The notes beneath the pieces were generated by a model. That model saw only the letters and a list, made by a program, of their open reading frames with translations. It made no database searches and was not told the DNA's origin. DNA of 64,000 bases, taken from positions 124,001 to 188,000 of the forward strand of contig NZ_WSEL01000009.1 of the NCBI RefSeq assembly GCF_009758015.1. Reading direction: 5' to 3'. Each line of letters starts with the position of its first letter. Position 1 is the stretch's first letter. Positions 12,445 through 21,480 of this stretch are shown one piece after another. A program made the translations under genes and the position numbers. The stretch comes from Ramlibacter pinisoli. GTDB taxonomy: Bacteria; Pseudomonadota; Gammaproteobacteria; Burkholderiales; Burkholderiaceae_C.

Positions 12445-13450
12445 GGGGATCCACCAGCACGTAGCAGAGATCGCTGATCAGCTTGGTCACCAGGCCGAGC
12501 AGCGTGAACAGGTACAGCGTGCCCAGCACCACGGGATAGTCGCGCCGGATGACGCTCTCGTAGCTGAGCAGGCCCATGCCGTCGAGCGAGAACAGCGTCT
12601 CGATCAGCAGCGATCCCGTGAAGAAGGCGCCCAGGAAGGCCGCCGGGAAGCCGGCGATGATGGGCATCAGCGCATTGCGCATGACGTGCTTCCACAGCAC
12701 GCGGCGCTCGGGAACGCCCTTGGCCCGGGCCGTCAGGACGTACTGCTTGCGGATCTCCTCCAGGAAGGAGTTCTTGGTCAGCATCGCCGTCACCGCAAAG
12801 CTGCCGACGACCATCGCCGTGACCGGCAGCGCGATGTGCCACAGGTAGTCGACGATGCGCGCCGCCCAGCCCATCTCGTCCCAGTCGCCGGACGTCAGGC
12901 CACGCAGCGGGAACCACTGCAGCTGGCCGCCGAACACCACCAGCAGGGCCACGCCGAGGACAAATCCAGGGATCGCATAGCCCACCAGTATCAGCAGCGT
13001 GGTGGCCAGGTCGAAGCGCGTGCCGGCCCGCACCGCCTTGGCCACGCCCAGGGGCACCGCGATGAGGTAGCTGATGAAGAAGGTCCACAGGCCCAGGCTG
13101 ACCGAGACCGGCAGCTTCTCGCGGATGAGCTGCCAGACGTCCTTGTTCTGGAAGAAGCTGCGCCCCAGGTCGAAGCGGGCGTACTGGCGCAGCATCAGCC
13201 AGAAGCGCTCGTGCGGCGGCTTGTCGAAGCCGTACAGGGCCTTGATCTGCTCGATGCGCTTGGGATCCACCCCCTGGCCGCCACGGTAGTTCATGGCACC
13301 GCCCTCCCCGCCCCGGCCGGCCTTCGCTTCGGCCAGGTACTGCTCCACCGGGCCGCCCGGGACGAACTGCGTGACCACGAAGGTGACCAGCAGGACCCCC
13401 AGCAGGGTCGGCAGCATGAGCAACAGGCGCTTGAGGATGTAGGCCGGCAT
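12428..13450 (-). CDS. yejB: Peptide ABC transporter permease (YejB-like)
   Basis: 340-residue OppB-type permease, starting MPAYILKRLLLMLPTLLGVL with the first membrane helix at the extreme N-terminus. It carries the family motifs YGFDKPPHERFWLMLRQYARFDLGRSF and the EAA-like loop TARAKGVPERRVLWKHVMRNALMP. It partners YejE in the inner-membrane channel. The ATG overlaps the last base of the yejA stop (TGATG); a much longer frame upstream is a shadow of yejA. Confidence 0.95.
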   Translation of the reverse strand: MPAYILKRLLLMLPTLLGVLLVTFVVTQFVPGGPVEQYLAEAKAGRGGEGGAMNYRGGQGVDPKRIEQIKALYGFDKPPHERFWLMLRQYARFDLGRSFFQNKDVWQLIREKLPVSVSLGLWTFFISYLIAVPLGVAKAVRAGTRFDLATTLLILVGYAIPGFVLGVALLVVFGGQLQWFPLRGLTSGDWDEMGWAARIVDYLWHIALPVTAMVVGSFAVTAMLTKNSFLEEIRKQYVLTARAKGVPERRVLWKHVMRNALMPIIAGFPAAFLGAFFTGSLLIETLFSLDGMGLLSYESVIRRDYPVVLGTLYLFTLLGLVTKLISDLCYVLVDPRVRFD

Positions 13451-15249
13451 CACTTGCTCCACCAGGTGTCGATGGCCCAGTTCTCGCCCTGGGCATAGGG
13501 CGGCATGGGCAGCGCCGGCTGCAGGCGCCGGGCGTTGTAGACGATGCGGTGCGTGCCGGCCGTCCACTGCGGGATCAGGTAGTGGCTGTGGCTGATCACC
13601 CGGTCGAGCGCGCGGCAGGCGGGCAGCAGTTGCGCCTTGGTCTTGGCGACGATCATGCGATCGAGCAGCGCGTCGACCGCCGGGCTCTTGACGCCGGCGT
13701 GGTTGCCCGAGTCCTCGGTATCGGCTGCCTTGCTGCCGAACAGGTCGACGAACTCCTGCCCCGGCGTGTGCGTGCCCTGGTAGGCCAGCGTGGTGATCTC
13801 GAACTCGAACTTCTGCAGCCGTTGCTGGTACAGGGCGAAGTCGACCGGCCGGAACACCAGTTGGATGCCCAGCTTCTCCAGGTTGCGCGCCCACGTCGTC
13901 ACGGTGCGGGCCCCGGTCTCGTTGGAGTCGAGGTACTCCAGCACCATGGGTTCGCCCCTGGCATTGCGCAGCGCGCCGTCGCGCACTTCCCAGCCCGCCT
14001 GCCGCAGCAGGTCGCGGGCCTGGCGCAGGTTGGCGCGCAGGGAGTTCTGGCCGTCGGTGCGTGGCGGCATGTAGGCCGGCCCGAAGACCGCATCGGGGAC
14101 CTTGCCGCGCCAGGGCTCCAGCAGCGCCAGCTCCTGCGGGCCCGGCGTGCCCTCGCTCTCGCAGTCGGTGTTGCCGAAGAGGGCGCGCACCCGCTGGTAC
14201 GAGTTGTAGAACATCTGCCGGTTCATCCACTCGTAGTCCAGCGCCAGGCCCAGTGCCTGGCGCACCCGCACGTCCTGCAGCTTCGGGTTGCGGGTGTTGA
14301 GCACGTAGCTCTGGAACCCCGAGGGCAGCCGATGCTTGAACTCTCCCTTGACCAGTTCCCCGCTGTCGAACTTGCGGCCATTGACGCGGCGGGCCCAGTC
14401 GCCGGCGGAGAAGAACCGCATCATGTCGAATTCACCCGCCTTCAGCGCCTCCAGGCGAGCCGTGTTGTCGCGGTAGATCTTGACGGTGATGCGGTCGAAA
14501 TTGGCCGTCCCGCGGCGCACGTTCAGGTCGCGCGCCCAGTAGCCGGGATCGCGCACGTAGGTGATGTCCTTGCCGAACCGCACCGGCCCGATGCGGTAGG
14601 GCCCGCTGCCGATGGGCGTGTCCATCACCACGGCATCGAAGCGCTTGGGCTTGCCGTCCTCCATACCCCAGCGTCGGCTGAAGATGGGCATCCCGCCCAC
14701 CGTGAGCGGGAGCTCCCGGTTGAGCCGCTTGAACCGGAAGCGCACGGTGCGCTCGTCGAGCACGTCCAGGCCGGCGAGGTCTTCCAGGGCGGTCTTGAAG
14801 GCCGGTGACGTGTAGGGCCCCAGCAGCGTGTCGAAGGTGTACTTGACGTCCGCCGCCAGCACCGGCTGGCCATCGTGGAAGCGCGCCTGCGGCCGCAGGC
14901 GGAACGTGGCGGCCAGCCCGTCCGGCGCCATGCTGATGTCCTCGGCCAGCAGGCCGTAGCCGGCCCCGACCTCATCCGCGCTGCCCGCGAGCAGGCTGTC
15001 GAACATCAGCGCCTGCAGGTACGCCGGCGCCGAGCCCTTGATGGTGAACGGGTTGTACTTGTCGAAGGTGGACACGCGCAGGTTGCTGACCAGCCGCAAC
15101 TCGCCGCCCTTGGACGCCTTCGGGTTGACGTAGTCGAACTGCGCGAAGCCCGGCGGGTACTTCATGTCCCCCCACAGCGCATAGCCGTGGGCGGCATGCG
15201 CGGCGGGCACCGCTACCGCCGCAGCCAGCAGGAGCAGCCAACCTCGCAT
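13450..15249 (-). CDS. yejA: Peptide ABC transporter periplasmic binding protein (YejA-like)
   Basis: 599-residue extracellular solute-binding protein of family 5 (OppA/DppA fold). The signal peptide is MRGWLLLLAAAVAVPAAHA, with cleavage expected after AHA. The mature part has the typical FDGL-like segment (LMFDSLLAGS), FRLRPQARFHDGQPVLAADV and a C-terminal IPQWTAGTHRIVY. It is first in yejA-B-E-F-arfB. Its ATG is 36 bp from the divergent fabI start, so the two promoters must lie in or near the coding ends. The frame continues upstream across fabI, which is rejected because the signal peptide marks the start. Confidence 0.94.
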   Translation of the reverse strand: MRGWLLLLAAAVAVPAAHAAHGYALWGDMKYPPGFAQFDYVNPKASKGGELRLVSNLRVSTFDKYNPFTIKGSAPAYLQALMFDSLLAGSADEVGAGYGLLAEDISMAPDGLAATFRLRPQARFHDGQPVLAADVKYTFDTLLGPYTSPAFKTALEDLAGLDVLDERTVRFRFKRLNRELPLTVGGMPIFSRRWGMEDGKPKRFDAVVMDTPIGSGPYRIGPVRFGKDITYVRDPGYWARDLNVRRGTANFDRITVKIYRDNTARLEALKAGEFDMMRFFSAGDWARRVNGRKFDSGELVKGEFKHRLPSGFQSYVLNTRNPKLQDVRVRQALGLALDYEWMNRQMFYNSYQRVRALFGNTDCESEGTPGPQELALLEPWRGKVPDAVFGPAYMPPRTDGQNSLRANLRQARDLLRQAGWEVRDGALRNARGEPMVLEYLDSNETGARTVTTWARNLEKLGIQLVFRPVDFALYQQRLQKFEFEITTLAYQGTHTPGQEFVDLFGSKAADTEDSGNHAGVKSPAVDALLDRMIVAKTKAQLLPACRALDRVISHSHYLIPQWTAGTHRIVYNARRLQPALPMPPYAQGENWAIDTWWSK

Positions 15250-15285
15250 GCGACAATTCTGCCGAACTTTCCACACTGACGACGC

Positions 15286-16080
15286 ATGGGCTTCCTCTCC
15301 GGCAAGAAATTGTTGATCACGGGCGTTCTGTCGAACCGCTCCATCGCCTACGGCATCGCCAAGGCCTGCCACGCGCAGGGCGCGGAACTGGCCTTCAGCT
15401 ACGTCGGCGAGCGCTTCAAGGACCGCATCACCGAGTACGCGGCCGATTTCGGCTCCAGCCTGGTGTTCGACTGCGACGTCGGCGACGACGCCCAGATCGA
15501 GGCCATGTTCACCGGCCTGTCGGCCCACTGGCCCAGGTTCGACGGTTTCGTGCACGCCATCGGCTTCGCGCCGCGCGAAGCCATCGCCGGCGACTTCCTC
15601 GACGGGCTGTCGCGCGAGGCGTTCAAGATCGCCCACGACATCAGCGCCTACAGCTTCCCGGCCATGGCCAAGGCAGCGCTGCCGATGCTGAACGACAAGT
15701 CGGCGCTGCTCACCCTGACCTACCTGGGCGCGATCCGCACCGTCCCGAACTACAACACCATGGGCCTGGCCAAGGCGTCGCTCGAGGCGTCGGTGCGCTA
15801 CCTGGCGGAGTCGCTCGGGCCCAAGGGCATCCGGGTCAACGGCATCAGCGCCGGCCCCATCAAGACGCTGGCCGCCAGCGGCATCAAGGGCTTCGGCAAG
15901 ATCCTGTCGGTGGTCGCCGAGACGGCCCCGATCCGCCGCAACGTGACCATCGAGGACGTCGGCAACGTGGCGGCCTTCCTGCTGTCGGACCTGGCCGGCG
16001 GCGTCAGCGCCGAGATCACCTACGTCGACGGCGGCTTCAGCCAGGTCGTCGGCGGTATCGCCGAACCGGCCGCCGGCTGA
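15286..16080 (+). CDS. fabI: Enoyl-[acyl-carrier-protein] reductase FabI
   Basis: 264-residue NADH-dependent short-chain dehydrogenase fold enzyme that performs the last reduction in each cycle of type II fatty-acid elongation. The cofactor-binding segment is [17 protein letters not shown] and the active site is [20 protein letters not shown] (Tyr-x6-Lys), followed by [14 protein letters not shown]. This spacing is diagnostic of FabI rather than FabL/FabV. It is the usual triclosan target. It stands alone on the plus strand, divergent from yejA and convergent with the MFS gene 13 bp downstream. Confidence 0.97.
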   Translation: MGFLSGKKLLITGVLSNRSIAYGIAKACHAQGAELAFSYVGERFKDRITEYAADFGSSLVFDCDVGDDAQIEAMFTGLSAHWPRFDGFVHAIGFAPREAIAGDFLDGLSREAFKIAHDISAYSFPAMAKAALPMLNDKSALLTLTYLGAIRTVPNYNTMGLAKASLEASVRYLAESLGPKGIRVNGISAGPIKTLAASGIKGFGKILSVVAETAPIRRNVTIEDVGNVAAFLLSDLAGGVSAEITYVDGGFSQVVGGIAEPAAG

Positions 16081-16093
16081 CGGGTGGCGGCCC

Positions 16094-17290
16094 TCAGGCC
16101 GCCGTTTCCTCGGGCAGGAAATTGACGATGGTGGCGGTGATGGACGCGATGCCGGCCAGCACCAGCAGCATGGTGTCGAAGCCCACGCCCTTGACCACCG
16201 GCCCCAGCGCCCAGACCGCCAGCGAGCTGATCCCCAGCCCGACCGCCAGCCGCATGCCGGCCACCCGCGAGCGCAGCCGGTCGTCCACGTAGCGCACGAT
16301 CATCGCGTCGGTGAACGGGATGGCGCCGAAGACGGACACCATGACCCCCACCAGTGCGGCGAACAGCAGCCAGCCGTGCGCATAGGCGGCCACGACCAGC
16401 AAGGGAATCTGCAGCAGCGCCACCCGGAAGTACAGCGGCTTGAGCGGCATCCGGTCGATCAGGCGGCCGACCACGACCTGGGCCAGCGAGGCGATCGCAT
16501 AGACCACCGACAGCAGGATGCCCAGCAGCGCGGGGTCTTCGAGCACCCCGCGGAAGCGCTCGGTCATCAGCTGCGTGTTGGCATTGGTCGTCATGTTGAA
16601 CAGCAGCCCGCCGGTGGCGGCGGCGGCCGTCATGACCAGGAAGGCGCGGGCCAGTTGCGCCTGCGTCAACGTGACCTTGGCCTTGCCGGCCCGCCTGGAC
16701 GGCGGCTCGGTCTCGCGGGGACACAGCCACGCGAAGGCCAGCCCGCAGGCCAGGCATGCCAGTCCCGGCACTGCGAACGCCATGCGCCAGCCGAACCACT
16801 TGACGAGGTAGCCCGTCACCAGGGCCGCGGCCGCGATCCCCAGGTTGCCGGACAACCCGTTCAGCCCGATCGTGGCGCCCGGGCTGCGCGCGTGCTGCAC
16901 CAGCATGGGAATGCCCACCGGGTGGTAGATCGAGGCGAAGGTACCCAGCAGCGTGAGCGCCGCGGCCAGCTGCCAGGCCGACTGCGTGAAGGCCACGAGC
17001 AGGGACGACAGCCCCATCCCGCCGAAGAACACCAGCATCATCTGGCGCCGGCCCCACAGGTCGCCCAGGCGGCCGGCCGGGAGGGCCCCCAGCCCGAACA
17101 TCACGAAGGCGCCCGCTCCGAGCGGCATGAGGTCCTCCCAGCGGGTGCGACCGAATTCCGCTGCCATGGTCGCGACCGCCGTCGCGAAGATGAGCAGGAA
17201 CATGTGGTCGATGGCATGGGCGAGGTTCAGCAGCCACGTCACTGCCGCGCGCGTTTCACGCACCGGCGCCGCTCCGGCCAGGGTGGTCAT
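16094..17290 (-). CDS. MFS transporter
   Basis: 398-residue major facilitator protein with about twelve hydrophobic helices. Loop motifs such as GRLGDLWGRRQMML (helix 2-3 signature) and GRLIDRMPLKPLY in the second half support the family. It starts 10 bp after the decarboxylase gene stop and is probably co-transcribed with it. A role in exporting the polyamine product or importing its amino acid is possible, but MFS proteins are not the usual partners of such decarboxylases (APC antiporters are). The substrate is unknown. Confidence 0.88.
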   Translation of the reverse strand: MTTLAGAAPVRETRAAVTWLLNLAHAIDHMFLLIFATAVATMAAEFGRTRWEDLMPLGAGAFVMFGLGALPAGRLGDLWGRRQMMLVFFGGMGLSSLLVAFTQSAWQLAAALTLLGTFASIYHPVGIPMLVQHARSPGATIGLNGLSGNLGIAAAALVTGYLVKWFGWRMAFAVPGLACLACGLAFAWLCPRETEPPSRRAGKAKVTLTQAQLARAFLVMTAAAATGGLLFNMTTNANTQLMTERFRGVLEDPALLGILLSVVYAIASLAQVVVGRLIDRMPLKPLYFRVALLQIPLLVVAAYAHGWLLFAALVGVMVSVFGAIPFTDAMIVRYVDDRLRSRVAGMRLAVGLGISSLAVWALGPVVKGVGFDTMLLVLAGIASITATIVNFLPEETAA

Positions 17291-17300
17291 CCGTTGCTCC

Positions 17301-19565
17301 TCAGCGCCTGACGCAGTCGGCGAAGTAGCGCATCTGCCCGTCCGGGCCCGCTTCCTCGACCAGCCCGTGGATGTCGGTCTCGAAGCCCGGGCAGCGCGAG
17401 TTGAACTCGCGCGAGAACTTCAGGTAGTCGACGATCTTGCGGTTGAAGACCTCGCCCGGGATCAGCAGCGGGATGCCCGGCGGGTACGGGGTGACCAGCG
17501 AGGTCGTGATGCGGCCTTCCAGCTCGTCGATCGGCACCCGTTCGGTCTTGCGGTGGGCGATGTGGGCGAAGGCGTCGCTCGGCTTCATGGCGGGCGTGAG
17601 GTCCGACAGATACATGTCGGTGGTCAGGCGCGCGATGTCGTACTTTGCATACAGCTCGTGCACGTGCTGGCACAGGTCGGCCAGGCCCATGCGCTCGTAG
17701 CGCGGGTGCTGCTGGCAGAACTCCGGCAGGATGCGCCACATCGGCTGGTTGCGGGCGTAGTCGTCCTTGAACTGCTGCAGCGCCGTGAGCAGCGTGTTCC
17801 AGCGGCCCTTGGTGATGCCGATGGTGAACATGATGAAGAAGCTGTAGAGCCCGGTCTTCTCCACGATGATCCCGTGCTCGGCCAGGAAGCGCGTGACGAT
17901 GGACGCCGGGATGCCGGTCTTGGCGAACTTGCCGTTCAGGTCGAGGCCGGGCGTGACGATGGTGGACTTGATCGGGTCCAGCATGTTGAAGCCCTCGGCC
18001 AGGTTGCCGAAGCCGTGCCACTTGGCCGTGCGAGCCTCGCCCTTGATGATCCAGTCGTCGGCGCGGCCGATGCCCTCGTCGACCAGCTTGTCGGGGCCCC
18101 AGACCTTGAACCACCAGTCCTTGCCGTACTCCTGGTCGACCTTGCGCATGGCGCGGCGGAAGTCCAGGGCTTCCAGGATGCTCTCCTCCACCAGCGCGGG
18201 GCCTCCGGGCGGCTCCATCATGGCCGCCGCCACGTCGCAGCTGGCGATGATGGAGTACTGCGGGCTGGTCGAGGTGTGCATCAGGTACGCCTCGTTGAAC
18301 AGGTGCCGGTCGAGCTTGCGGTTCTGCGAATCCTGCACCAGCACGTGGCTCGCCTGGCTGATGCCGGCCAGCAGCTTGTGGGTCGACTGGGTGGCGAAGG
18401 TCAGCGATTCCTTGGGCCGTGCGCGCTTCTTGCCCATGGCGTGGTACGGCCCGTAGAACGGGTGGAAGGCCGCGTGCGGCAGCCAGGCCTCGTCGAAGTG
18501 CAGCGTGTCGACGTAGCCGTCGAGCATGCCCTTGATGGTCTCGGTGTTGTACAGGACCCCGTCGTAGGTGGACTGGGTGAGCGTCATCACGCGCGGCTTG
18601 ACCTGGTCGGCATCGACACCGGCCAGCAGCGGGTTGGCCCGGATCTTGGCCCTGATGGCTTCGGGCGCGAACTCGCTCTGCGGGATCGGGCCGATGATGC
18701 CGAAGTGGTTGCGCGTCGGCTTCATGAACACCGGGATGGCCCCGGTCATGATGATCGAGTGCAGGATGGACTTGTGGCAGTTGCGGTCGACCACGACCAC
18801 GTCGCCCGGGGCCACGGTGTGGTGCCAGACCATCTTGTTCGACGTCGACGTGCCGTTGGTGACGAAGAAGCAGTGGTCGGCGTTGAAGATGCGGGCGGCG
18901 TTGCGCTCGCTGGCGGCCACCGGGCCGGTGTGGTCCAGCAGCTGGCCGAGTTCGTCGACGGCGTTGCAGACGTCGGCCCGCAGCATGTTCTCGCCGAAGA
19001 ACTGGTGGAACATCTGGCCCACCGGCGTCTTGAGGAACGCCACCCCGCCCGAGTGGCCGGGGCAGTGCCAGGAATAGGAGCCATCCTCCGCGTAGTCGAG
19101 CAGCGCCTTGAAGAATGGCGGCTGGATGCCCTCCAGGTAGCTCTTGGCCTCGCGGATGATGTGCCGGGCCACGAACTCCGGCGTGTCCTCGAACATGTGG
19201 ATGAAGCCGTGCAGCTCGCGCAGGATGTCGTTCGGCATGTGGCGCGAGGTCTTGGTCTCGCCGTACACGTAGATCGGCACGTCGCTGTTCTTGCGTCGCA
19301 CCTCCTGGATGAAGCTGCGCAGGTTCACCACTGCCGGGTCGAGGTCCGGCCCGGGCGTGAACTCCTCGTCGTCGATCGACAGGATGAAGGCGCTGGCGCG
19401 GCTTTGCTGCTGCGCGAACTGCGAGAGGTCGCCGTAGCTGGTCACCCCCAGCACCTCCATGCCCTCGGCCTCGATGGCCTGCGCGAGCGCGCGGATGCCC
19501 AGCCCGGAGGTGTTCTCGGACCGGTAGTCTTCGTCGATGATGACGATGGGAAAACGGAATTTCAT
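17301..19565 (-). CDS. PLP-dependent arginine/lysine/ornithine decarboxylase (AdiA/LdcC class)
   Basis: 754-residue fold-type I decarboxylase. The N-terminal response-regulator-like wing domain (MKFRFPIVIIDEDYRSENTS...) is followed by the PLP domain with HCPGHSGG, FVTNGTSTSNK and DEAWLPHAAFHP. The pyridoxal lysine is in TQSTHKLLAGISQ near residue 395. The length fits AdiA-type enzymes (about 755 residues), but arginine, lysine and ornithine specificity cannot be told apart by eye. It could serve acid resistance or polyamine synthesis. The start chosen is the ATG of MKFRFPIV; 20 upstream in-frame codons are Pro/Gly-rich and non-conserved. It is divergent from nfeD and followed by an MFS gene. 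Confidence 0.93.
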   Translation of the reverse strand: MKFRFPIVIIDEDYRSENTSGLGIRALAQAIEAEGMEVLGVTSYGDLSQFAQQQSRASAFILSIDDEEFTPGPDLDPAVVNLRSFIQEVRRKNSDVPIYVYGETKTSRHMPNDILRELHGFIHMFEDTPEFVARHIIREAKSYLEGIQPPFFKALLDYAEDGSYSWHCPGHSGGVAFLKTPVGQMFHQFFGENMLRADVCNAVDELGQLLDHTGPVAASERNAARIFNADHCFFVTNGTSTSNKMVWHHTVAPGDVVVVDRNCHKSILHSIIMTGAIPVFMKPTRNHFGIIGPIPQSEFAPEAIRAKIRANPLLAGVDADQVKPRVMTLTQSTYDGVLYNTETIKGMLDGYVDTLHFDEAWLPHAAFHPFYGPYHAMGKKRARPKESLTFATQSTHKLLAGISQASHVLVQDSQNRKLDRHLFNEAYLMHTSTSPQYSIIASCDVAAAMMEPPGGPALVEESILEALDFRRAMRKVDQEYGKDWWFKVWGPDKLVDEGIGRADDWIIKGEARTAKWHGFGNLAEGFNMLDPIKSTIVTPGLDLNGKFAKTGIPASIVTRFLAEHGIIVEKTGLYSFFIMFTIGITKGRWNTLLTALQQFKDDYARNQPMWRILPEFCQQHPRYERMGLADLCQHVHELYAKYDIARLTTDMYLSDLTPAMKPSDAFAHIAHRKTERVPIDELEGRITTSLVTPYPPGIPLLIPGEVFNRKIVDYLKFSREFNSRCPGFETDIHGLVEEAGPDGQMRYFADCVRR

Positions 19566-19684
19566 GGGGTGTCCAGGGGGGGCGGGAGGCGGGCCGCGGG
19601 GAAACGAGCCGCGAAGTGTATGCAATCAGCGGCACCCGGGTGCCGGATCGCCCACAATGCCGGACAGAACACGAGGAGAGCGGG

Positions 19685-20110
19685 ATGGCGGAATCGACGG
19701 TGTGGTGGCTGCTGGCCGGCGCGGCCGTGGCGGTCGAACTGGTCACGGGGAGCTTCTACCTGCTGATGCTCGCGATCGGCCTGTCCGCGGCCGCGATGGC
19801 CGCGCACGGCGGAGCCGCCCTCCCCGCGCAGCTGGTCACGGCCGCGGTCGTGGGCGGAGGGGCTGTCGGCGCCTGGCACGTGGTCCGCGGCAGGCGCCCG
19901 GCCGGCCCGTCGGCCAGCGCCAACCCGGACGTGAACCTGGACATCGGCGAGACGGTCGTGGTCGAGGCCTGGCAGCCGGACGGGACCGCTCAGGTGCGCT
20001 ACCGCGGCGCCCGGTGGACGGTCGCCCACCTGCCCGGCGCGGTTCCCGCGCCCGGACCGCACCGAGTCCGCGAGGTCGTAGGCAACCGCCTGATCGTCGA
20101 AAAACTCTGA
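19685..20110 (+). CDS. NfeD-like membrane protein
   Basis: 141-residue protein starting MAESTVWWLLAGAAVAVELV after a GAGGAGAG ribosome-binding site. Two or three hydrophobic helices are followed by a soluble C-terminal OB-fold (GETVVVEAWQPDGTAQVRYRGARWTV), the arrangement of short NfeD (NfeD1b) proteins. NfeD genes normally sit next to a stomatin/SPFH gene, as here with a gap of only 17 bp, and the pair is thought to act in membrane microdomain or quality-control functions. A longer in-frame start at 19616 lacks a ribosome-binding site. Confidence 0.9.
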   Translation: MAESTVWWLLAGAAVAVELVTGSFYLLMLAIGLSAAAMAAHGGAALPAQLVTAAVVGGGAVGAWHVVRGRRPAGPSASANPDVNLDIGETVVVEAWQPDGTAQVRYRGARWTVAHLPGAVPAPGPHRVREVVGNRLIVEKL

Positions 20111-20127
20111 TCCACCCCGGAGAGCCC

Positions 20128-21045
20128 ATGGAAATCGCCGTCGTCCTGTTCGTCGTCGCCGTCATCTTCATCGCCCGCAGCATCAAGGTGGTTCCCCAGC
20201 AGCACGCCTGGGTGGTCGAACGGCTGGGCAGGTACCACGGCACGCTGTCGCCCGGCCTGAACTTCCTCGTGCCCTTCGTCGACAAGGTCGCGTACCGCCA
20301 CAGCCTGAAGGAGATCCCGCTGGACGTCCCCAGCCAGGTCTGCATCACGCGCGACAACACCCAGCTGCAGGTCGACGGCATCCTGTACTTCCAGGTCACC
20401 GACCCGATGCGGGCCAGTTATGGCTCGTCCAACTACATCGTCGCGGTCACCCAGCTGGCCCAGACGTCGCTGCGCAGCGTCATCGGCAAGCTGGAGCTGG
20501 ACAAGACCTTCGAGGAACGGGACATCATCAACGCCCAGATCGTGCAGGCCATCGACGAGGCGGCCCTGAACTGGGGCGTGAAAGTGCTGCGCTACGAGAT
20601 CAAGGACCTCACGCCGCCCAAGGAGATCCTGCACGCCATGCAATCGCAGATCACGGCCGAGCGCGAGAAACGCGCCCTGATCGCCGCCTCCGAGGGACGC
20701 CGGCAGGAGCAGATCAACATCGCCACCGGCGAGCGGGAGGCGTCCATCGCCCGCTCGGAGGGCGAGAAACAGGCCGACATCAACCAGGCGCAGGGCCAGG
20801 CAGCCGCGATCATCGCCGTGGCGCAGGCCAAGGCGCAGGCCATCCGCCAGATCGCCGAGGCGATCCGGCAGCCGGGCGGCGAGCAGGCGGTGCAGCTGGA
20901 AGTGGCGGAGAAGGCGGTCGACGCCTTCCGCAACGTCGCCAACGAGTCGCAGACCACCCTCATCGTGCCGGGCAACATGGGCGAGGTGTCCGCGCTGATC
21001 GCGTCGGCCATGAAGATGGTGCAGGCCAGCCGGCCCAAGGACTGA
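20128..21045 (+). CDS. SPFH/Band 7 (stomatin-like, QmcA/HflK-type) membrane protein
   Basis: 305-residue protein with an N-terminal signal-anchor helix (MEIAVVLFVVAVIFIARSI), then the SPFH domain (VVPQQHAWVVERLGRYHGTL, GLNFLVPFVDKVAYRHSLKE, SQVCITRDNTQLQVDG). A long Ala/Glu/Arg-rich coiled-coil (about residues 175-270) follows, as in paraslipin and QmcA. Such proteins oligomerise on the inner-membrane face and organise proteases or lipids. It forms a two-gene unit with the upstream nfeD gene. Confidence 0.93.
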   Translation: MEIAVVLFVVAVIFIARSIKVVPQQHAWVVERLGRYHGTLSPGLNFLVPFVDKVAYRHSLKEIPLDVPSQVCITRDNTQLQVDGILYFQVTDPMRASYGSSNYIVAVTQLAQTSLRSVIGKLELDKTFEERDIINAQIVQAIDEAALNWGVKVLRYEIKDLTPPKEILHAMQSQITAEREKRALIAASEGRRQEQINIATGEREASIARSEGEKQADINQAQGQAAAIIAVAQAKAQAIRQIAEAIRQPGGEQAVQLEVAEKAVDAFRNVANESQTTLIVPGNMGEVSALIASAMKMVQASRPKD

Positions 21046-21120
21046 ATCCGGCACACGCCTGGCCGGCCCTTGCCGTATCTAGGTCCGGCTCGTTCTGATC
21101 GGCGGGTATCGCGGACGCGA

Positions 21121-21471
21121 TCAACGACCGAGGGGGCTCGGGCGCGAGCGCAGGCCCTCGGGCAGCAGGTCCTCGAACATGTCGCTGATGGAGTCGACCT
21201 CGTCCAGGGCCGCCGCCTCGCCCAGTTCGCCGGCCAGCAGGGCCATGAGTTCGCTGCGGATGAACCAGAGGGCCTCGACGTCGCTGGCATAGCGGATGCG
21301 GCGTACCACCTGCTGCGACCGCTCGTTGCCGACGGAATGGGCCAGGGCGTGCATGCGCCCCCGGATGTCCTCCAGGGTCACGGCCTCGATCAGGGTCGAG
21401 GGCGGCTCGCTCGGCGTGCCGCCGAACAGGGCCCAGATGCTGTTTCTCAGATTGGGTTTCAGCCAGCGCAT
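21121..21471 (-). CDS. Hypothetical protein downstream of MerR/cyclase-like regulator
   Basis: 116-residue soluble protein starting MRWLKPNLRNSIWALFGG, with a strong GGGAGG ribosome-binding site. It begins 9 bp after the stop of the preceding regulator gene, so it is almost certainly in the same operon. It is mostly helical and acidic toward the C-terminus (EVDSISDMFEDLLPEGL). No family recognised. The sequence VRRIRYASDVEALWFIRSELM suggests a short helical bundle, perhaps a partner or antagonist of the regulator, but this is inference from position only. Confidence 0.75.
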   Translation of the reverse strand: MRWLKPNLRNSIWALFGGTPSEPPSTLIEAVTLEDIRGRMHALAHSVGNERSQQVVRRIRYASDVEALWFIRSELMALLAGELGEAAALDEVDSISDMFEDLLPEGLRSRPSPLGR

Positions 21472-21480
21472 GGCGCCTCC

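Noticed and set aside
19537..20127. In-frame extension upstream of the SPFH gene
   Set aside because: It overlaps nfeD in a different frame; the signal-anchor at 20128 marks the start.
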